A stretch of DNA of 64,000 nt from Alphaproteobacteria bacterium (GTDB taxonomy: Bacteria; Pseudomonadota; Alphaproteobacteria; UBA9219). The stretch covers positions 1-64,000 of the forward strand of contig JAGWIK010000002.1 of assembly GCA_028866275.1 (NCBI GenBank). Reading direction: 5' to 3'. Positions 1-9,133 of the stretch are shown here, in pieces. How positions within the stretch are numbered: the stretch's first letter is position 1; the number at the start of each line of letters is the position of its first letter. The translations under genes and the position numbers were made by a program. A model generated the notes under the pieces. That model searched no databases, was not told the DNA's origin, and saw nothing but the letters and a program-made list of their open reading frames with translations.

Positions 1-153
<153 letters not shown>

Positions 154-165
154 GCCGAAGACAAG

Positions 166-203
166 AAAAACCGGCATCCGGAGACGTCCGGATGCCGGTT
201 TTT
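166..203. terminator. Bidirectional intrinsic terminator between phaB-like gene and lon
   Basis: A 13-bp GC-rich stem (ACCGGCATCCGGA paired with its complement around a GACG loop) is flanked by an A-run on the left and a T-run on the right. It can terminate both the rightward reductase transcript and the leftward lon transcript, which converge here. Confidence 0.9.
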
Positions 204-213
204 TATCGCACGG

Positions 214-2628
214 TTAGTGTTTGACGACGCCTGCGCTTTTGGCTTCGCCGTTCGTCGCGCTTTTGGCGTCGGCGTTTTCGGCGTTTTCGTCCCATTCGAT
301 CGGCGTCAACGGCCGCACAAGAGCGTGTTTCAGCACTTCCTCGCCCGTGTTCATCAAAAGGATATTCATGCCTTTTTTGACGTTGTCGGGAATTTCGGCG
401 AGGTCTTTTTCGTTTTCCTTGGGGATCAACACCGTCGTGATGCCGCCGCGCAATGCCGCCAGCAATTTTTCCTTAAGCCCGCCGATGGGCAGCACGCGGC
501 CGCGCAGGGTGATTTCACCCGTCATGGCCACATCCTTGCGCACCGGAATGCCGGTCAGGACGGAAACAATCGATGTCACCATCGCCACGCCCGCGCTGGG
601 CCCGTCTTTGGGCGTCGCGCCTTCGGGGACGTGAACATGGATGTCGCGTTTGTCGAGCGATGTCGGCTTGATGCCGAACGCCACGGCGCGCGCCTTGACA
701 TAGCTTTCCGCCGCCTGCACGGATTCCTTCATGACGTCGCCCAGCTTGCCGGTCGTCGTGACCCTGCCCTTGCCGGGCAGCGCGACGGCTTCGATGGTCA
801 GCAATTCGCCGCCGACTTCGGTCCATGCCAGGCCGGTGGTGACGCCGATCAGGTCTTCGGCTTCCACTTCGCCGAAGCGGAACCGCTTTACGCCCGCGAA
901 TTTTTCCAGATTGCGCCGCGTGATATGGACGGATTTGACCTTGCCCGCCACGATTTCCTTCAAGGATTTGCGCGCGAGGTTGGCCAGTTCGCGTTCCAGA
1001 TTGCGCACGCCCGCTTCGCGCGTGTAGTAACGCAAAACATCGCGCAACGCGTCGTCGGACATGGAAAATTCGGTCTTTTTCAACCCGTGATCCTTCATGA
1101 TCTTGGGCAGAAGATGGCCTTTGGCGATTTCGATCTTTTCGTCTTCGGTGTAGCCCGACAGGCGGATGATCTCCATGCGGTCGAGCAACGGCTGCGGCAT
1201 TTTCAGCGTGTTGGCCGTGCACACGAACATGACGTCCGACAGGTCGTAATCGACTTCCAGATAATGGTCGTTAAAAGTGTGGTTCTGTTCGGGATCCAGC
1301 ACTTCCAGCAACGCCGCCGACGGGTCGCCGCGCCAATCCTGTCCCAGTTTGTCGATTTCATCGAGCAGGAACAGGGGATTCGACGATTTCGCCTTCTTCA
1401 TGCCCTGAATGACTTTGCCCGGCATCGATCCGATATAGGTGCGGCGATGGCCGCGGATTTCGGATTCGTCGCGCACGCCGCCCAACGACATCCGCACGAA
1501 ATTGCGGCCCGTGGCTTTGGCGATGGATTTGCCCAGCGAGGTTTTGCCGACGCCCGGCGGGCCGACGAGGCACAGGATGGGGCCTTTCAGCTTGTTGGCG
1601 CGTTTCTGCACGGCCAGATATTCAAGGATGCGTTCCTTGACCTTGTCCAGACCGTAATGATCTTCGTCCAGAACTTTTTCCGCGGCGTTGAGGTCGCGGC
1701 GCACGCGCGTCGATTCTTCCCACGGAATACCCAGCATCCAGTCGAGATAATTGCGCACGACGGTGGATTCCGCCGACATCGGGCTCATGCTTTTCAGCTT
1801 TTTGATCTCGGACTCGACTTTTTCGCGCGCTTCCTTGCTCAATTTCTTGGCGGCGATTTTCTTGACATATTCGTCGGCTTCGTTTTTGCCGTCTTCGGTT
1901 TCGCCCAGTTCTTTCTGAATGGCCTTCATCTGCTCGTTCAGGTAATAATCGCGCTGGGTTTTTTCCATCTGTTTCTTGACGCGCGACCGGATGCGTTTTT
2001 CGACCTGCAGCACGTCGATTTCGCCTTCCATAAAGGCAAAGATGCGTTCCAGCCGTTGATTGACCGACGGGATTTCCAGCAATGATTGCTTGTCCGGCTG
2101 TTTGAGCGCCAGATGCGCGGCGATGGTGTCGGCCAGCTTGGCCGGATCGTCGATCTGGTTGACGGTGACCAATACTTCGGGCGGAATTTTTTTGTTCAGG
2201 CGGATATACTGGTCGAACTGTCCGACCACGGCGCGCGCGATGGCGTCCAATTCGCCCTGATCGCCCATATATTCTTCGATCGGTTCGGCGAAGGCCTGAA
2301 AGAAATCGGGGTTTTTGGTGAATTGCGAAACCTTGGCGCGGTGGCTGCCTTCGACCAGTACCTTGACCGTGCCGTCGGGCAATTTCAAAAGCTGTAAAAT
2401 CGTGCCGACCGTGCCCGTGGTGTAAAGGTCTTCGGGCGCGGGGTCGTCGAGGCCCGGGTTTTTCTGGGTGAGCATCAGGATATGTTTGTCATCCTGCATG
2501 ACGTCTTCCAGCGCGCGCACGGATTTTTCGCGCCCCACGAACAAAGGTACGACCATATGCGGAAAAACGACGATGTCGCGCAATGGCAAGACGGGATAAA
2601 GCGCGCCGCCCGCGTGGGTGGTTTCCAT
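214..2628 (-). CDS. lon: ATP-dependent Lon protease
   Basis: Lon is a cytoplasmic AAA+ serine protease that degrades misfolded and regulatory proteins. The order is an N-terminal LON domain ([15 protein letters not shown]), a coiled central region, an AAA+ module with Walker [10 protein letters not shown] near residue 356, and a C-terminal protease domain. The protease domain carries Ser near residue 678 ([11 protein letters not shown]) and Lys near 721 ([10 protein letters not shown]), the expected Ser-Lys dyad. The start chosen is the ATG at 2628, which has AAAGGA six bases upstream; the longer frame starts at a TTG that lies inside that ribosome binding site. The resulting 804 residues are normal for the family. 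A sigma-32-like promoter lies about 35 bases upstream. The gene ends at a bidirectional terminator. Confidence 0.97.
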   Translation of the reverse strand: METTHAGGALYPVLPLRDIVVFPHMVVPLFVGREKSVRALEDVMQDDKHILMLTQKNPGLDDPAPEDLYTTGTVGTILQLLKLPDGTVKVLVEGSHRAKVSQFTKNPDFFQAFAEPIEEYMGDQGELDAIARAVVGQFDQYIRLNKKIPPEVLVTVNQIDDPAKLADTIAAHLALKQPDKQSLLEIPSVNQRLERIFAFMEGEIDVLQVEKRIRSRVKKQMEKTQRDYYLNEQMKAIQKELGETEDGKNEADEYVKKIAAKKLSKEAREKVESEIKKLKSMSPMSAESTVVRNYLDWMLGIPWEESTRVRRDLNAAEKVLDEDHYGLDKVKERILEYLAVQKRANKLKGPILCLVGPPGVGKTSLGKSIAKATGRNFVRMSLGGVRDESEIRGHRRTYIGSMPGKVIQGMKKAKSSNPLFLLDEIDKLGQDWRGDPSAALLEVLDPEQNHTFNDHYLEVDYDLSDVMFVCTANTLKMPQPLLDRMEIIRLSGYTEDEKIEIAKGHLLPKIMKDHGLKKTEFSMSDDALRDVLRYYTREAGVRNLERELANLARKSLKEIVAGKVKSVHITRRNLEKFAGVKRFRFGEVEAEDLIGVTTGLAWTEVGGELLTIEAVALPGKGRVTTTGKLGDVMKESVQAAESYVKARAVAFGIKPTSLDKRDIHVHVPEGATPKDGPSAGVAMVTSIVSVLTGIPVRKDVAMTGEITLRGRVLPIGGLKEKLLAALRGGITTVLIPKENEKDLAEIPDNVKKGMNILLMNTGEEVLKHALVRPLTPIEWDENAENADAKSATNGEAKSAGVVKH

Positions 2629-2661
2629 GATGAATCCTTTCAAACCCTCGATGTCGAGGAG

Positions 2662-2689
2662 ATATGGGCATTAAGCACACCATATCAAG
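2662..2689 (-). promoter_or_regulatory. Sigma-32 (RpoH) type heat-shock promoter of lon
   Basis: Read on the minus strand, CTTGATA is followed after 13 bases by GCCCATAT, close to the RpoH consensus CTTGAAA-N13 to 17-CCCCATNT. It lies 34 bases before the lon ATG, in the expected position. Lon is a classical RpoH regulon member, so sequence and context agree; transcription itself is inferred. Confidence 0.7.
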
Positions 2690-2779
2690 ATGTCGAAAAC
2701 AAGGATTCGCGGGGCTTTGTGGATATAACGCAGGCGGAAAGGGTCGGATTAACCAAGAACGGGCCGGGTTGCTGTGCGG

Positions 2780-3697
2780 TTACGCGGCGGCGGCCAGACG
2801 GCGGTCAATGGCGGCCTGCAGCGCGGCAAAGACCTGTTCATGCCCCGCGCGCAGATGCCACGGGTCGTGGGCGACGAAATGTTTCAGCCTTTCGAACGAT
2901 TTAGCGTCGCATCCGGCGGCGTCGAACAAGGCCGGCTTGCCGATCAGATATTGCGCGGCCCAATCCTTGGACGAGGCGAAGAAGATCGCTATTTCTTCGA
3001 AAACCGCGCGGGAAATCAGGTCTTCGGCATGCAAATGGCGGAAATAATCGACATCGATGACCATCAGGCTGGCGACTTTTTGCCCGACGTCGCGCAGGCG
3101 TTTCAGCCCGTTTTCGCCGCGCACATTGACGCACAGATTGCCCGCGCATGCGATGTGCAGGCCGTTCAACGCCGGTTGCCACAAATCGATAAAGCTGGCG
3201 GCGTTGTTGATAAGGTCGGAGACATGCAGCGTGACCGTATTCGCCGCGACCGGATGCGCGCACCATGATGTTTTGTTTTTGTACAAAAACAGGTGGGGCA
3301 GCCCCGCATCATGGGCGAAGGGGATGGAAAACAGCCAGTCGCGCCGTTCGCCGCCGGAAATGATGGAAAAATCGCCCGCCGGAAATTCGGTTCGCGCGCG
3401 GTCGATCATGGTGGCGATAAGTTTCTGCCACGACGGCGCGGTTTTATAGGCGCCCAGAATAAGGGCGTTGAGCTGTTCCGCGCGCGCCTGCGCATCGACG
3501 GTTCCGGCGACAATGGCGGTGATTTCGCGCAGCAGCCGCGCCGACAATTCCGCGCCGATGATCATTTCGGTGTTGACGTAAAACGGCCCCGGCACATTGG
3601 CCGCGTACCAGAAAACGGGGCCGGTGTCGTGGTTCCATATCGACACCGCGCGCGTGTCGTGGATAAGCTTCAAAAGTTCGGGCCGGGTATAGATCAT
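2780..3697 (-). CDS. Phosphoribosyltransferase-like protein (orotate PRTase-related)
   Basis: This 305-residue protein resembles the PyrE-like group annotated as orotate phosphoribosyltransferase. It has a central ISGGERRDWLFSIPFA segment, where type I PRTases have their second loop, followed by PHLFLYKNK and then TLHVSDLINNAAS. The last segment sits where the PRPP-binding loop (usually VVDDVITTGGS) is expected, but only one acidic residue of the pair is kept, so catalytic activity is uncertain. The ATG at 3697 is preferred because AAAGGTG lies six bases upstream; an in-frame GTG three codons earlier overlaps that site. It is transcribed in the same direction as lon, but lon has its own promoter between them. 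The substrate is not known. Confidence 0.5.
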   Translation of the reverse strand: MIYTRPELLKLIHDTRAVSIWNHDTGPVFWYAANVPGPFYVNTEMIIGAELSARLLREITAIVAGTVDAQARAEQLNALILGAYKTAPSWQKLIATMIDRARTEFPAGDFSIISGGERRDWLFSIPFAHDAGLPHLFLYKNKTSWCAHPVAANTVTLHVSDLINNAASFIDLWQPALNGLHIACAGNLCVNVRGENGLKRLRDVGQKVASLMVIDVDYFRHLHAEDLISRAVFEEIAIFFASSKDWAAQYLIGKPALFDAAGCDAKSFERLKHFVAHDPWHLRAGHEQVFAALQAAIDRRLAAAA

Positions 3698-3760
3698 GAT
3701 TTTCACCTTTGCCCGCCCATGCTACCCTTGCGCTCCGCAAAATTCAATCGGGCTTGCTTT

Positions 3761-4270
3761 ATGGATTTAATCGTTGAAACGCCGCATCTGGCCTTGTGGA
3801 ATAAACGGCAGTTGCGTTGTGCCGTCGGGCGCGGCGGCATTGTTTCCGCGGCGCAAAAACACGAAGGTGACGGCGCCACGCCGGCGGGGTGCTGGGCCAT
3901 GCGCGAGGTTCTGTACCGCACCGATCGCATTGCAATGCCGTCTTTGCGGTTGAAGCACAGGGCGATGAATCCGCAGGACGGCTGGTGTGAAATACCGGAC
4001 GATCCCCAATATAATAAGCTTGTGCGGCACCCTTATGCCGTTCCGGTCGATCATCTGTGGCGGGAAGACCATCTGTACGACATTGTGGTTGTGCTGGGTT
4101 ACAATGACGATCCGGTCGTGCCGGGCAAGGGCAGCGCGATATTCATGCATCTGGCGCGGCCCGATTTTTCGCCATCGGCGGGGTGCGTGACGCTGGCGCG
4201 CGAAGATTTGCTTGATGTTCTGCGCGAGGCCGATGCGCAATCATGCGTTGTCGTTAAGTCTCGACCCTAA
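3761..4270 (+). CDS. L,D-transpeptidase family (YkuD) protein
   Basis: The 169-residue protein carries the YkuD catalytic signature. It contains an upstream His (AIFMHLARPDF) and then SAGCVTL, giving the His...S-x-GC arrangement with the nucleophilic Cys. YkuD enzymes form 3-3 cross-links in peptidoglycan or attach proteins to it. No clear signal peptide is present at the chosen ATG, unlike many periplasmic members, so it may be a short cytoplasmic or non-classically exported form. It is divergent from the phosphoribosyltransferase-like gene, with about 60 bases between. Its stop codon overlaps the stop of the convergent hydrolase gene by four bases. Confidence 0.75.
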   Translation: MDLIVETPHLALWNKRQLRCAVGRGGIVSAAQKHEGDGATPAGCWAMREVLYRTDRIAMPSLRLKHRAMNPQDGWCEIPDDPQYNKLVRHPYAVPVDHLWREDHLYDIVVVLGYNDDPVVPGKGSAIFMHLARPDFSPSAGCVTLAREDLLDVLREADAQSCVVVKSRP

Positions 4271-5202
4271 AATTTGCCGAGAAATTCATCAATCAGTCGC
4301 CATGCCTCGTCCCGGGCCGGGGTGATTTCGTTCATCACGTCGTGGCGGCATTTGTCGATGATATGGGTTTGCACGCGCGGGATGAAATTCAGGGTAGGCG
4401 CGGTTTCCTTGGCCGGTGTGACTTTGTCTTCGGCCCCGAGTATCGCCAGAACCGGCACGGCGATGCGCCCCAGATAAGGCAACGTATGGGCGTGCTGCAT
4501 CGATTTCAGCGCGGCCAGCAGCCATCCCCATGTCACGCCGCCGACGGCCATATCGGGATGCGCGGCGAAATAATTTTCGATGATGGGAAAACGCGCGGCG
4601 TCCTGCGTCAGGACGTTGTCGGCGAAAACGCAGTCTTCGGCGTTGAAATCATGCTGCAGCGGCGCATATTCATAGGCATGGCCGAACAGGCGGACATTGA
4701 ACCAGCTGAGCCCGTGGGCGACCAGATGCGCGGGCATGCCGCTGAGCGCCATCATCGGCGAGGTCAGAAAGGCCGCCGTTATGGCGGGATTGTCTTCGGC
4801 CAGCCAGCGCAGCGTTAAATGGCCGCCCAGCGAATGGCCGTGCACGATCAGAGGTGTTGTCGTCAGTTCGGGTTTGACGACGGCGTCGTAGAAAGCGCGC
4901 AAATCGTTCAGATGCGTATCGAAATCGTCGATATGGTCGCGCTGGCGCATCGATCCGGACAGAACACGGGTGGAAAGCCCCTGACCGCGCGGTTCGACCA
5001 CGATCAGCCGCCATCCGGCGTCGAGCAATGGTTGTCCCAGTTCGGCAAATTTCTTTTCGATGAATTCGCGCCGCCCGGGAATCACCAGAACCGTGCCGCG
5101 GGACGCATGCGCCGTCTCAAAGCGCGCATAACGCAGCCTGCCGCCGTCTTTCAGGGTAAAGAAATTGTGGGGGCACAGTTCTGTTGGCGTTTCTGCGGGC
5201 AT
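4267..5202 (-). CDS. Alpha/beta hydrolase, lysophospholipase-like
   Basis: A single alpha/beta-hydrolase domain of about 311 residues. Visible features are the first strand and oxyanion region (VLVIPGRREFIEK), EPRGQGLS, the nucleophile elbow GHSLGG, a late Asp (LGAEDKVTP) and a C-terminal His (KCRHDVMNE). These match monoacylglycerol lipase and lysophospholipase L2 (PldB-like) proteins of COG2267. The ATG at 5202 has AAGG about ten bases upstream; another ATG at 5223 would add seven residues. A much longer upstream open frame has no family support. It is divergent from ribF and convergent with the YkuD gene. The substrate is not established. Confidence 0.8.
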   Translation of the reverse strand: MPAETPTELCPHNFFTLKDGGRLRYARFETAHASRGTVLVIPGRREFIEKKFAELGQPLLDAGWRLIVVEPRGQGLSTRVLSGSMRQRDHIDDFDTHLNDLRAFYDAVVKPELTTTPLIVHGHSLGGHLTLRWLAEDNPAITAAFLTSPMMALSGMPAHLVAHGLSWFNVRLFGHAYEYAPLQHDFNAEDCVFADNVLTQDAARFPIIENYFAAHPDMAVGGVTWGWLLAALKSMQHAHTLPYLGRIAVPVLAILGAEDKVTPAKETAPTLNFIPRVQTHIIDKCRHDVMNEITPARDEAWRLIDEFLGKF

Positions 5203-5264
5203 CGGCGATCGACCTTGTGACATAATTCTTGCGACAAATGCTGGCGTCTTCGTATCATAGGCGC

Positions 5265-6188
5265 ATGACAATAGACAGTGTTTCTCTGTTTCCATCTTCG
5301 GTTGCGCGCGGCGGCGTGTTCGCGCTGGGCAATTTCGACGGCGTGCATCGCGGGCATCGCGCGGTGCTGGACGCCGCCATCGAACGCGCGCGGTCATTGC
5401 ATGTTCCCGCGCGCGTATTGACGTTCGAACCGCATCCGCGCGCGTTGTTCTGGCTCGACCACGCGCCGTTCCGCCTGACGCCGCAGGCGGCGAAAGAAAG
5501 ATTGCTGAAAGAATGTGGCATTGATGAGGTGGTGGTTCTGCCTTTTTCTCTGGACGTGGCGCAAATGCCGCCACAGGATTTCGCGGTGCGGGTTTTGCAC
5601 GAAACATTGGGCGCGCGGCATGTCGTGGCCGGATATGACTTCACCTTCGGCTACAAACGCGGCGGCGATATGGCGCGTCTGGGCGCTTGGCTGAAACCTT
5701 ATGATGTCGGGGTGACCGATATCGCGGCGCAGGGCGCGCCGGACGGCGAAGTGTTTTCATCGACCCGCATTCGCGCGCATTTGCAACAGGGCGAAGTTGA
5801 ACAAGCCGCGGCGATGCTGGGGCACGTATGGGCGATTGAAGGCGTGGTGACGCAGGGCGCGCAACGGGGGCGCACGATCGGCGTGCCCACGGCCAATATC
5901 GCGCTGGGCGATTATCTGCGTCCCCGCTTCGGCGTTTACGCCGTGCGCGCGGGCAGGGCGGGCGAAGAAATGTCGTATAAAGGCGTGGCCAATATCGGCG
6001 TGCGTCCGACGGTGGGCGGCGTGGGCGAAAATCTGGAAGCCCATTTGTTCGATTTCGACGGGGATATATACGGGCAGGTCTGGCAGTTCGCCCTGACGCG
6101 TTTTATCCGCCCGGAAATGAAATTCGACGGGATTGACGCGCTGAAGGCGCAGATTTTGCGGGATATCGACGCCGCGAAACAGGCTTGA
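5265..6188 (+). CDS. ribF: Bifunctional riboflavin kinase / FAD synthetase
   Basis: RibF phosphorylates riboflavin to FMN and adenylylates FMN to FAD. The N-terminal adenylyltransferase half shows GNFDGVHRGH and the later SSTRIR motif. The C-terminal kinase half shows GRTIGVPTANI, YKGVANIGVRPTVGG and EAHLFDFDGDIYGQ. At 307 residues the length is normal. The ATG at 5265 directly precedes the conserved N-terminus; the open frame extends upstream only through a TTG without family support. It is followed 56 bases later by ileS, a common order in Proteobacteria. Confidence 0.95.
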   Translation: MTIDSVSLFPSSVARGGVFALGNFDGVHRGHRAVLDAAIERARSLHVPARVLTFEPHPRALFWLDHAPFRLTPQAAKERLLKECGIDEVVVLPFSLDVAQMPPQDFAVRVLHETLGARHVVAGYDFTFGYKRGGDMARLGAWLKPYDVGVTDIAAQGAPDGEVFSSTRIRAHLQQGEVEQAAAMLGHVWAIEGVVTQGAQRGRTIGVPTANIALGDYLRPRFGVYAVRAGRAGEEMSYKGVANIGVRPTVGGVGENLEAHLFDFDGDIYGQVWQFALTRFIRPEMKFDGIDALKAQILRDIDAAKQA

Positions 6189-6244
6189 ACGGTTGTTTTT
6201 CCTGCCGGCAATGGTATTGTCACGTCGGAACAACAGGATAAATC

Positions 6245-9133
6245 ATGACTGACGCCAAAAAAGATTACCGCGACACCGTTTTTCTGCCCCAGACCGCGTT
6301 TCCGATGCAGGGCGGGTTGCCGAAGAAAGAACCCGAACTTCTGGCGCGCTGGCAGCGCATGGATCTGCACGGCAAGTTGCGCGGGCAAAGCGCGGGCCGC
6401 GAAAAATTCATTCTGCATGACGGGCCGCCCTATGCCAACGGCAACATTCATATCGGCCACGCGCTGAACAAGATTTTGAAGGATGTGATCAATCGCAGCC
6501 GCCAGATGATGGGCTTCGACGCGCCCTATGTGCCGGGGTGGGATTGCCACGGGTTGCCCATCGAATGGAAGATCGAGGAAAAATACCGCGCCGAAGGCAA
6601 AGACAAAGACGGCGTGCCGATTTTGCAATTCCGCGCCGAATGCCGCGCCTTTGCCGAACATTGGAAAACGGTACAGGCGGAAGAATTCCAGCGTCTGGGC
6701 GTGGTCGGCGATTGGGCGCATCCCTACAGCACGATGACGAAAGCGGCGGAAGCGCAGATTTTGCGCGAGATGTATAAATTCGTCGATAACGGATTGCTGT
6801 ATAAAGGCGTCAAGCCGGTGATGTGGTCGGTGGTCGAAAAAACCGCGCTGGCCGAGGCGGAGATCGAATATCACGATCATACATCCACAACATTGTGGGT
6901 GAAGTTTCCGGTGGTCAAAACCGCGTGCAAGGAATTGGAAGGCGCGTCGGTCGTCATCTGGACGACGACGCCGTGGACAATACCGGCGAACCGGGCGATT
7001 GCGTATGGGGATTTCGCCTATAGCGTATTGCGCGTCGAAGAAGTCGCCGAAGGCGGAATCGCCAAGGTTGGCGATGTTCTGGCTGTGGCGGAAAACCTGC
7101 AAGATGCGTTTGTTCAGGAAGCAAAAATTGGACGCGTTTCCAAACTTGCAGTTTTGGCAAAGGATGATTTGGGCAGTGTCGTCTGTGCCCACCCCTTCCG
7201 CGGCCGTGCGGGCAGCGACGGTTATTTCGATTATGACGTGCCGCTGTATTTCGGCGATTTCGTCACCACCGATGCTGGCACGGGTTTCGTGCATATCGCG
7301 CCCGGCCACGGCGAGGACGATTTCAATCTGGGCCGGAAACATAAAATCAAATTCGACGAAACCGTCGGCGATGACGGGCGGTATCTGCCCAATGTCAAAG
7401 GCTTTGAAGGTTTGTATGTGTACAAGCCCGACGGCAAGGTGGGCGAGGCCAACGGCGCGGTGATCAAGGCGTTGCTGGACGCCGGCGCGTTGCTGGCCAA
7501 GAAAAACATCAAGCATTCATATCCGCATTCGTGGCGGTCGAAGGCGCCGTTGATTTTCCGCACCACGCCGCAATGGTTCATCGCGATGGACGAAAAAATC
7601 GCGGCCACAGGCAAGACGCTGCGCGAAACCGCGCTGGAGTCGATCGGCCAAACGGGGTGGTATCCCGGCATCGGTGAAAACCGCATTCGCGGCATGATCG
7701 AAAGCCGTCCCGACTGGTGCATCAGCCGCCAACGCGCGTGGGGCGTGCCGATTGCCTTGTTCGTCGACAAAACCACCGGCGACGTGTTGCGCGACAAGGC
7801 CGTGATGAACCGCATTGCCGCCGCGTTCGACGCCGACGGCGCGGATGCGTGGTATGCGCGTCCGGCGCAGGAATTTCTGGGCAATGATTACAGGGCCGAT
7901 GATTTCATTCAGGTGTTCGACATCGTCGATGTGTGGTTTGAATCCGGTTCCACGCATGCCTTTGTTCTGGAAAGCGGCGTGTGGCCGAATTTGCAATCGC
8001 CGGCGTCGCTTTATCTGGAAGGGTCGGACCAGCATCGCGGCTGGTTCCATTCGTCGCTTCTGGAATCCTGCGGCACGCGCGGGCGCGCGCCGTTCGACAA
8101 GGTGCTGACGCACGGCTTCACGCTCGACGAGCAGGGACGCAAAATGTCCAAGTCGCTGGGCAATGTGACCGCGCCGCAGGAAGTCAACGACAAATGGGGC
8201 GCGGATATTCTGCGCCTGTGGGTGCTGTCGTCCGATTACAGCGAGGATTTGCGCATCGGGCCGGAGATTCTGAAACAGAATGGCGACCTGTATCGCCGTT
8301 TCCGCAACACGCTGCGTTATCTGCTGGGCGCTTTGAACGGCATGAGCGACGCCGAACATGTGGCCGTGGCCGATATGCCCGAACTGGAACGCTGGGTTTT
8401 GCATCGGTTGCATGAAGTCGATGCGTCCATTCGCGCCGATATGGCCGCATTCGATTTCGGCCATATGCTGCAAACGCTGCACAATTTCTGCAACACCGAT
8501 CTGTCGGCTTTTTACTTCGACATCCGCAAGGACAGCCTGTATTGCGACCGCGCGGATTCCCTGCGCCGCCGCAGCGCGCGCACGGTGATGGAACAGATAT
8601 TCAATCATCTGGCGGTGTGGCTGGCGCCGGTTTTATGCTTTACCGCGGAAGAAGCATGGCTGGCGCGTTTCGGCGACGACGAAAATAACAGCGTGCATCT
8701 GCAGACTTTTCCGGCCGTGCCCGCCGCGTGGCGCGACGACGCGCTGGCGCACAAATGGGCGGAAATCCGCGCCGTGCGCCGCGTGGTGACGGGGGCGCTG
8801 GAACGCGCGCGCAACGACAAGAAGATCGGCGCGCCGTTGCAGGCGCATCCGCATGTTTATGTGTCGGACAGGGTGATTGTCACGCTGCAGGATGTCGATT
8901 TCGCCGAAATCTGCGTCAATTCGTCGCTGACATTGCAGGCCGACCCCGCGCCGGAAAACGCGTTCAGCCTGCCCGATATCGCCAATGTCAGCGTGGTCGT
9001 CGAACTGGCCGAAGGCAGGAAATGCGAACGCTGCTGGCAGGTATTGCCCGAAGTCGGCAGCCATAAGGACGCGCCCGATTTGTGCCATCGCTGCCATGAC
9101 GCGGTGACGCATAGCGGGCAGGCGGCGGCCTGA
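6245..9133 (+). CDS. ileS: Isoleucyl-tRNA synthetase
   Basis: A class I aminoacyl-tRNA synthetase of 962 residues. The HIGH signature is near residue 69 (GNIHIGHALNK), the catalytic loop KMSKS near 633 (GRKMSKSLGN), and an editing domain (CP1) lies between (TTTPWTIPANRAI). The C-terminus carries a zinc site (CERCW...CHRCH, residues about 927-955), typical of the eubacterial IleS type. AGGA lies before the ATG (AACAGGATAAATC). The next gene starts one base after the ileS stop codon, so the two are probably cotranscribed. Confidence 0.98.
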   Translation: MTDAKKDYRDTVFLPQTAFPMQGGLPKKEPELLARWQRMDLHGKLRGQSAGREKFILHDGPPYANGNIHIGHALNKILKDVINRSRQMMGFDAPYVPGWDCHGLPIEWKIEEKYRAEGKDKDGVPILQFRAECRAFAEHWKTVQAEEFQRLGVVGDWAHPYSTMTKAAEAQILREMYKFVDNGLLYKGVKPVMWSVVEKTALAEAEIEYHDHTSTTLWVKFPVVKTACKELEGASVVIWTTTPWTIPANRAIAYGDFAYSVLRVEEVAEGGIAKVGDVLAVAENLQDAFVQEAKIGRVSKLAVLAKDDLGSVVCAHPFRGRAGSDGYFDYDVPLYFGDFVTTDAGTGFVHIAPGHGEDDFNLGRKHKIKFDETVGDDGRYLPNVKGFEGLYVYKPDGKVGEANGAVIKALLDAGALLAKKNIKHSYPHSWRSKAPLIFRTTPQWFIAMDEKIAATGKTLRETALESIGQTGWYPGIGENRIRGMIESRPDWCISRQRAWGVPIALFVDKTTGDVLRDKAVMNRIAAAFDADGADAWYARPAQEFLGNDYRADDFIQVFDIVDVWFESGSTHAFVLESGVWPNLQSPASLYLEGSDQHRGWFHSSLLESCGTRGRAPFDKVLTHGFTLDEQGRKMSKSLGNVTAPQEVNDKWGADILRLWVLSSDYSEDLRIGPEILKQNGDLYRRFRNTLRYLLGALNGMSDAEHVAVADMPELERWVLHRLHEVDASIRADMAAFDFGHMLQTLHNFCNTDLSAFYFDIRKDSLYCDRADSLRRRSARTVMEQIFNHLAVWLAPVLCFTAEEAWLARFGDDENNSVHLQTFPAVPAAWRDDALAHKWAEIRAVRRVVTGALERARNDKKIGAPLQAHPHVYVSDRVIVTLQDVDFAEICVNSSLTLQADPAPENAFSLPDIANVSVVVELAEGRKCERCWQVLPEVGSHKDAPDLCHRCHDAVTHSGQAAA

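Noticed and set aside
217-2085. 622-codon open frame on the plus strand across lon
   Set aside because: It is antisense to a complete lon gene in a GC-rich genome, where such frames arise from codon bias; the translation is low-complexity Phe/Arg/His-rich with no family pattern.
5936-7516. 526-codon open frame on the minus strand across ribF and ileS
   Set aside because: Antisense to two well-supported genes and spanning their junction; no ribosome binding site or recognisable domain.
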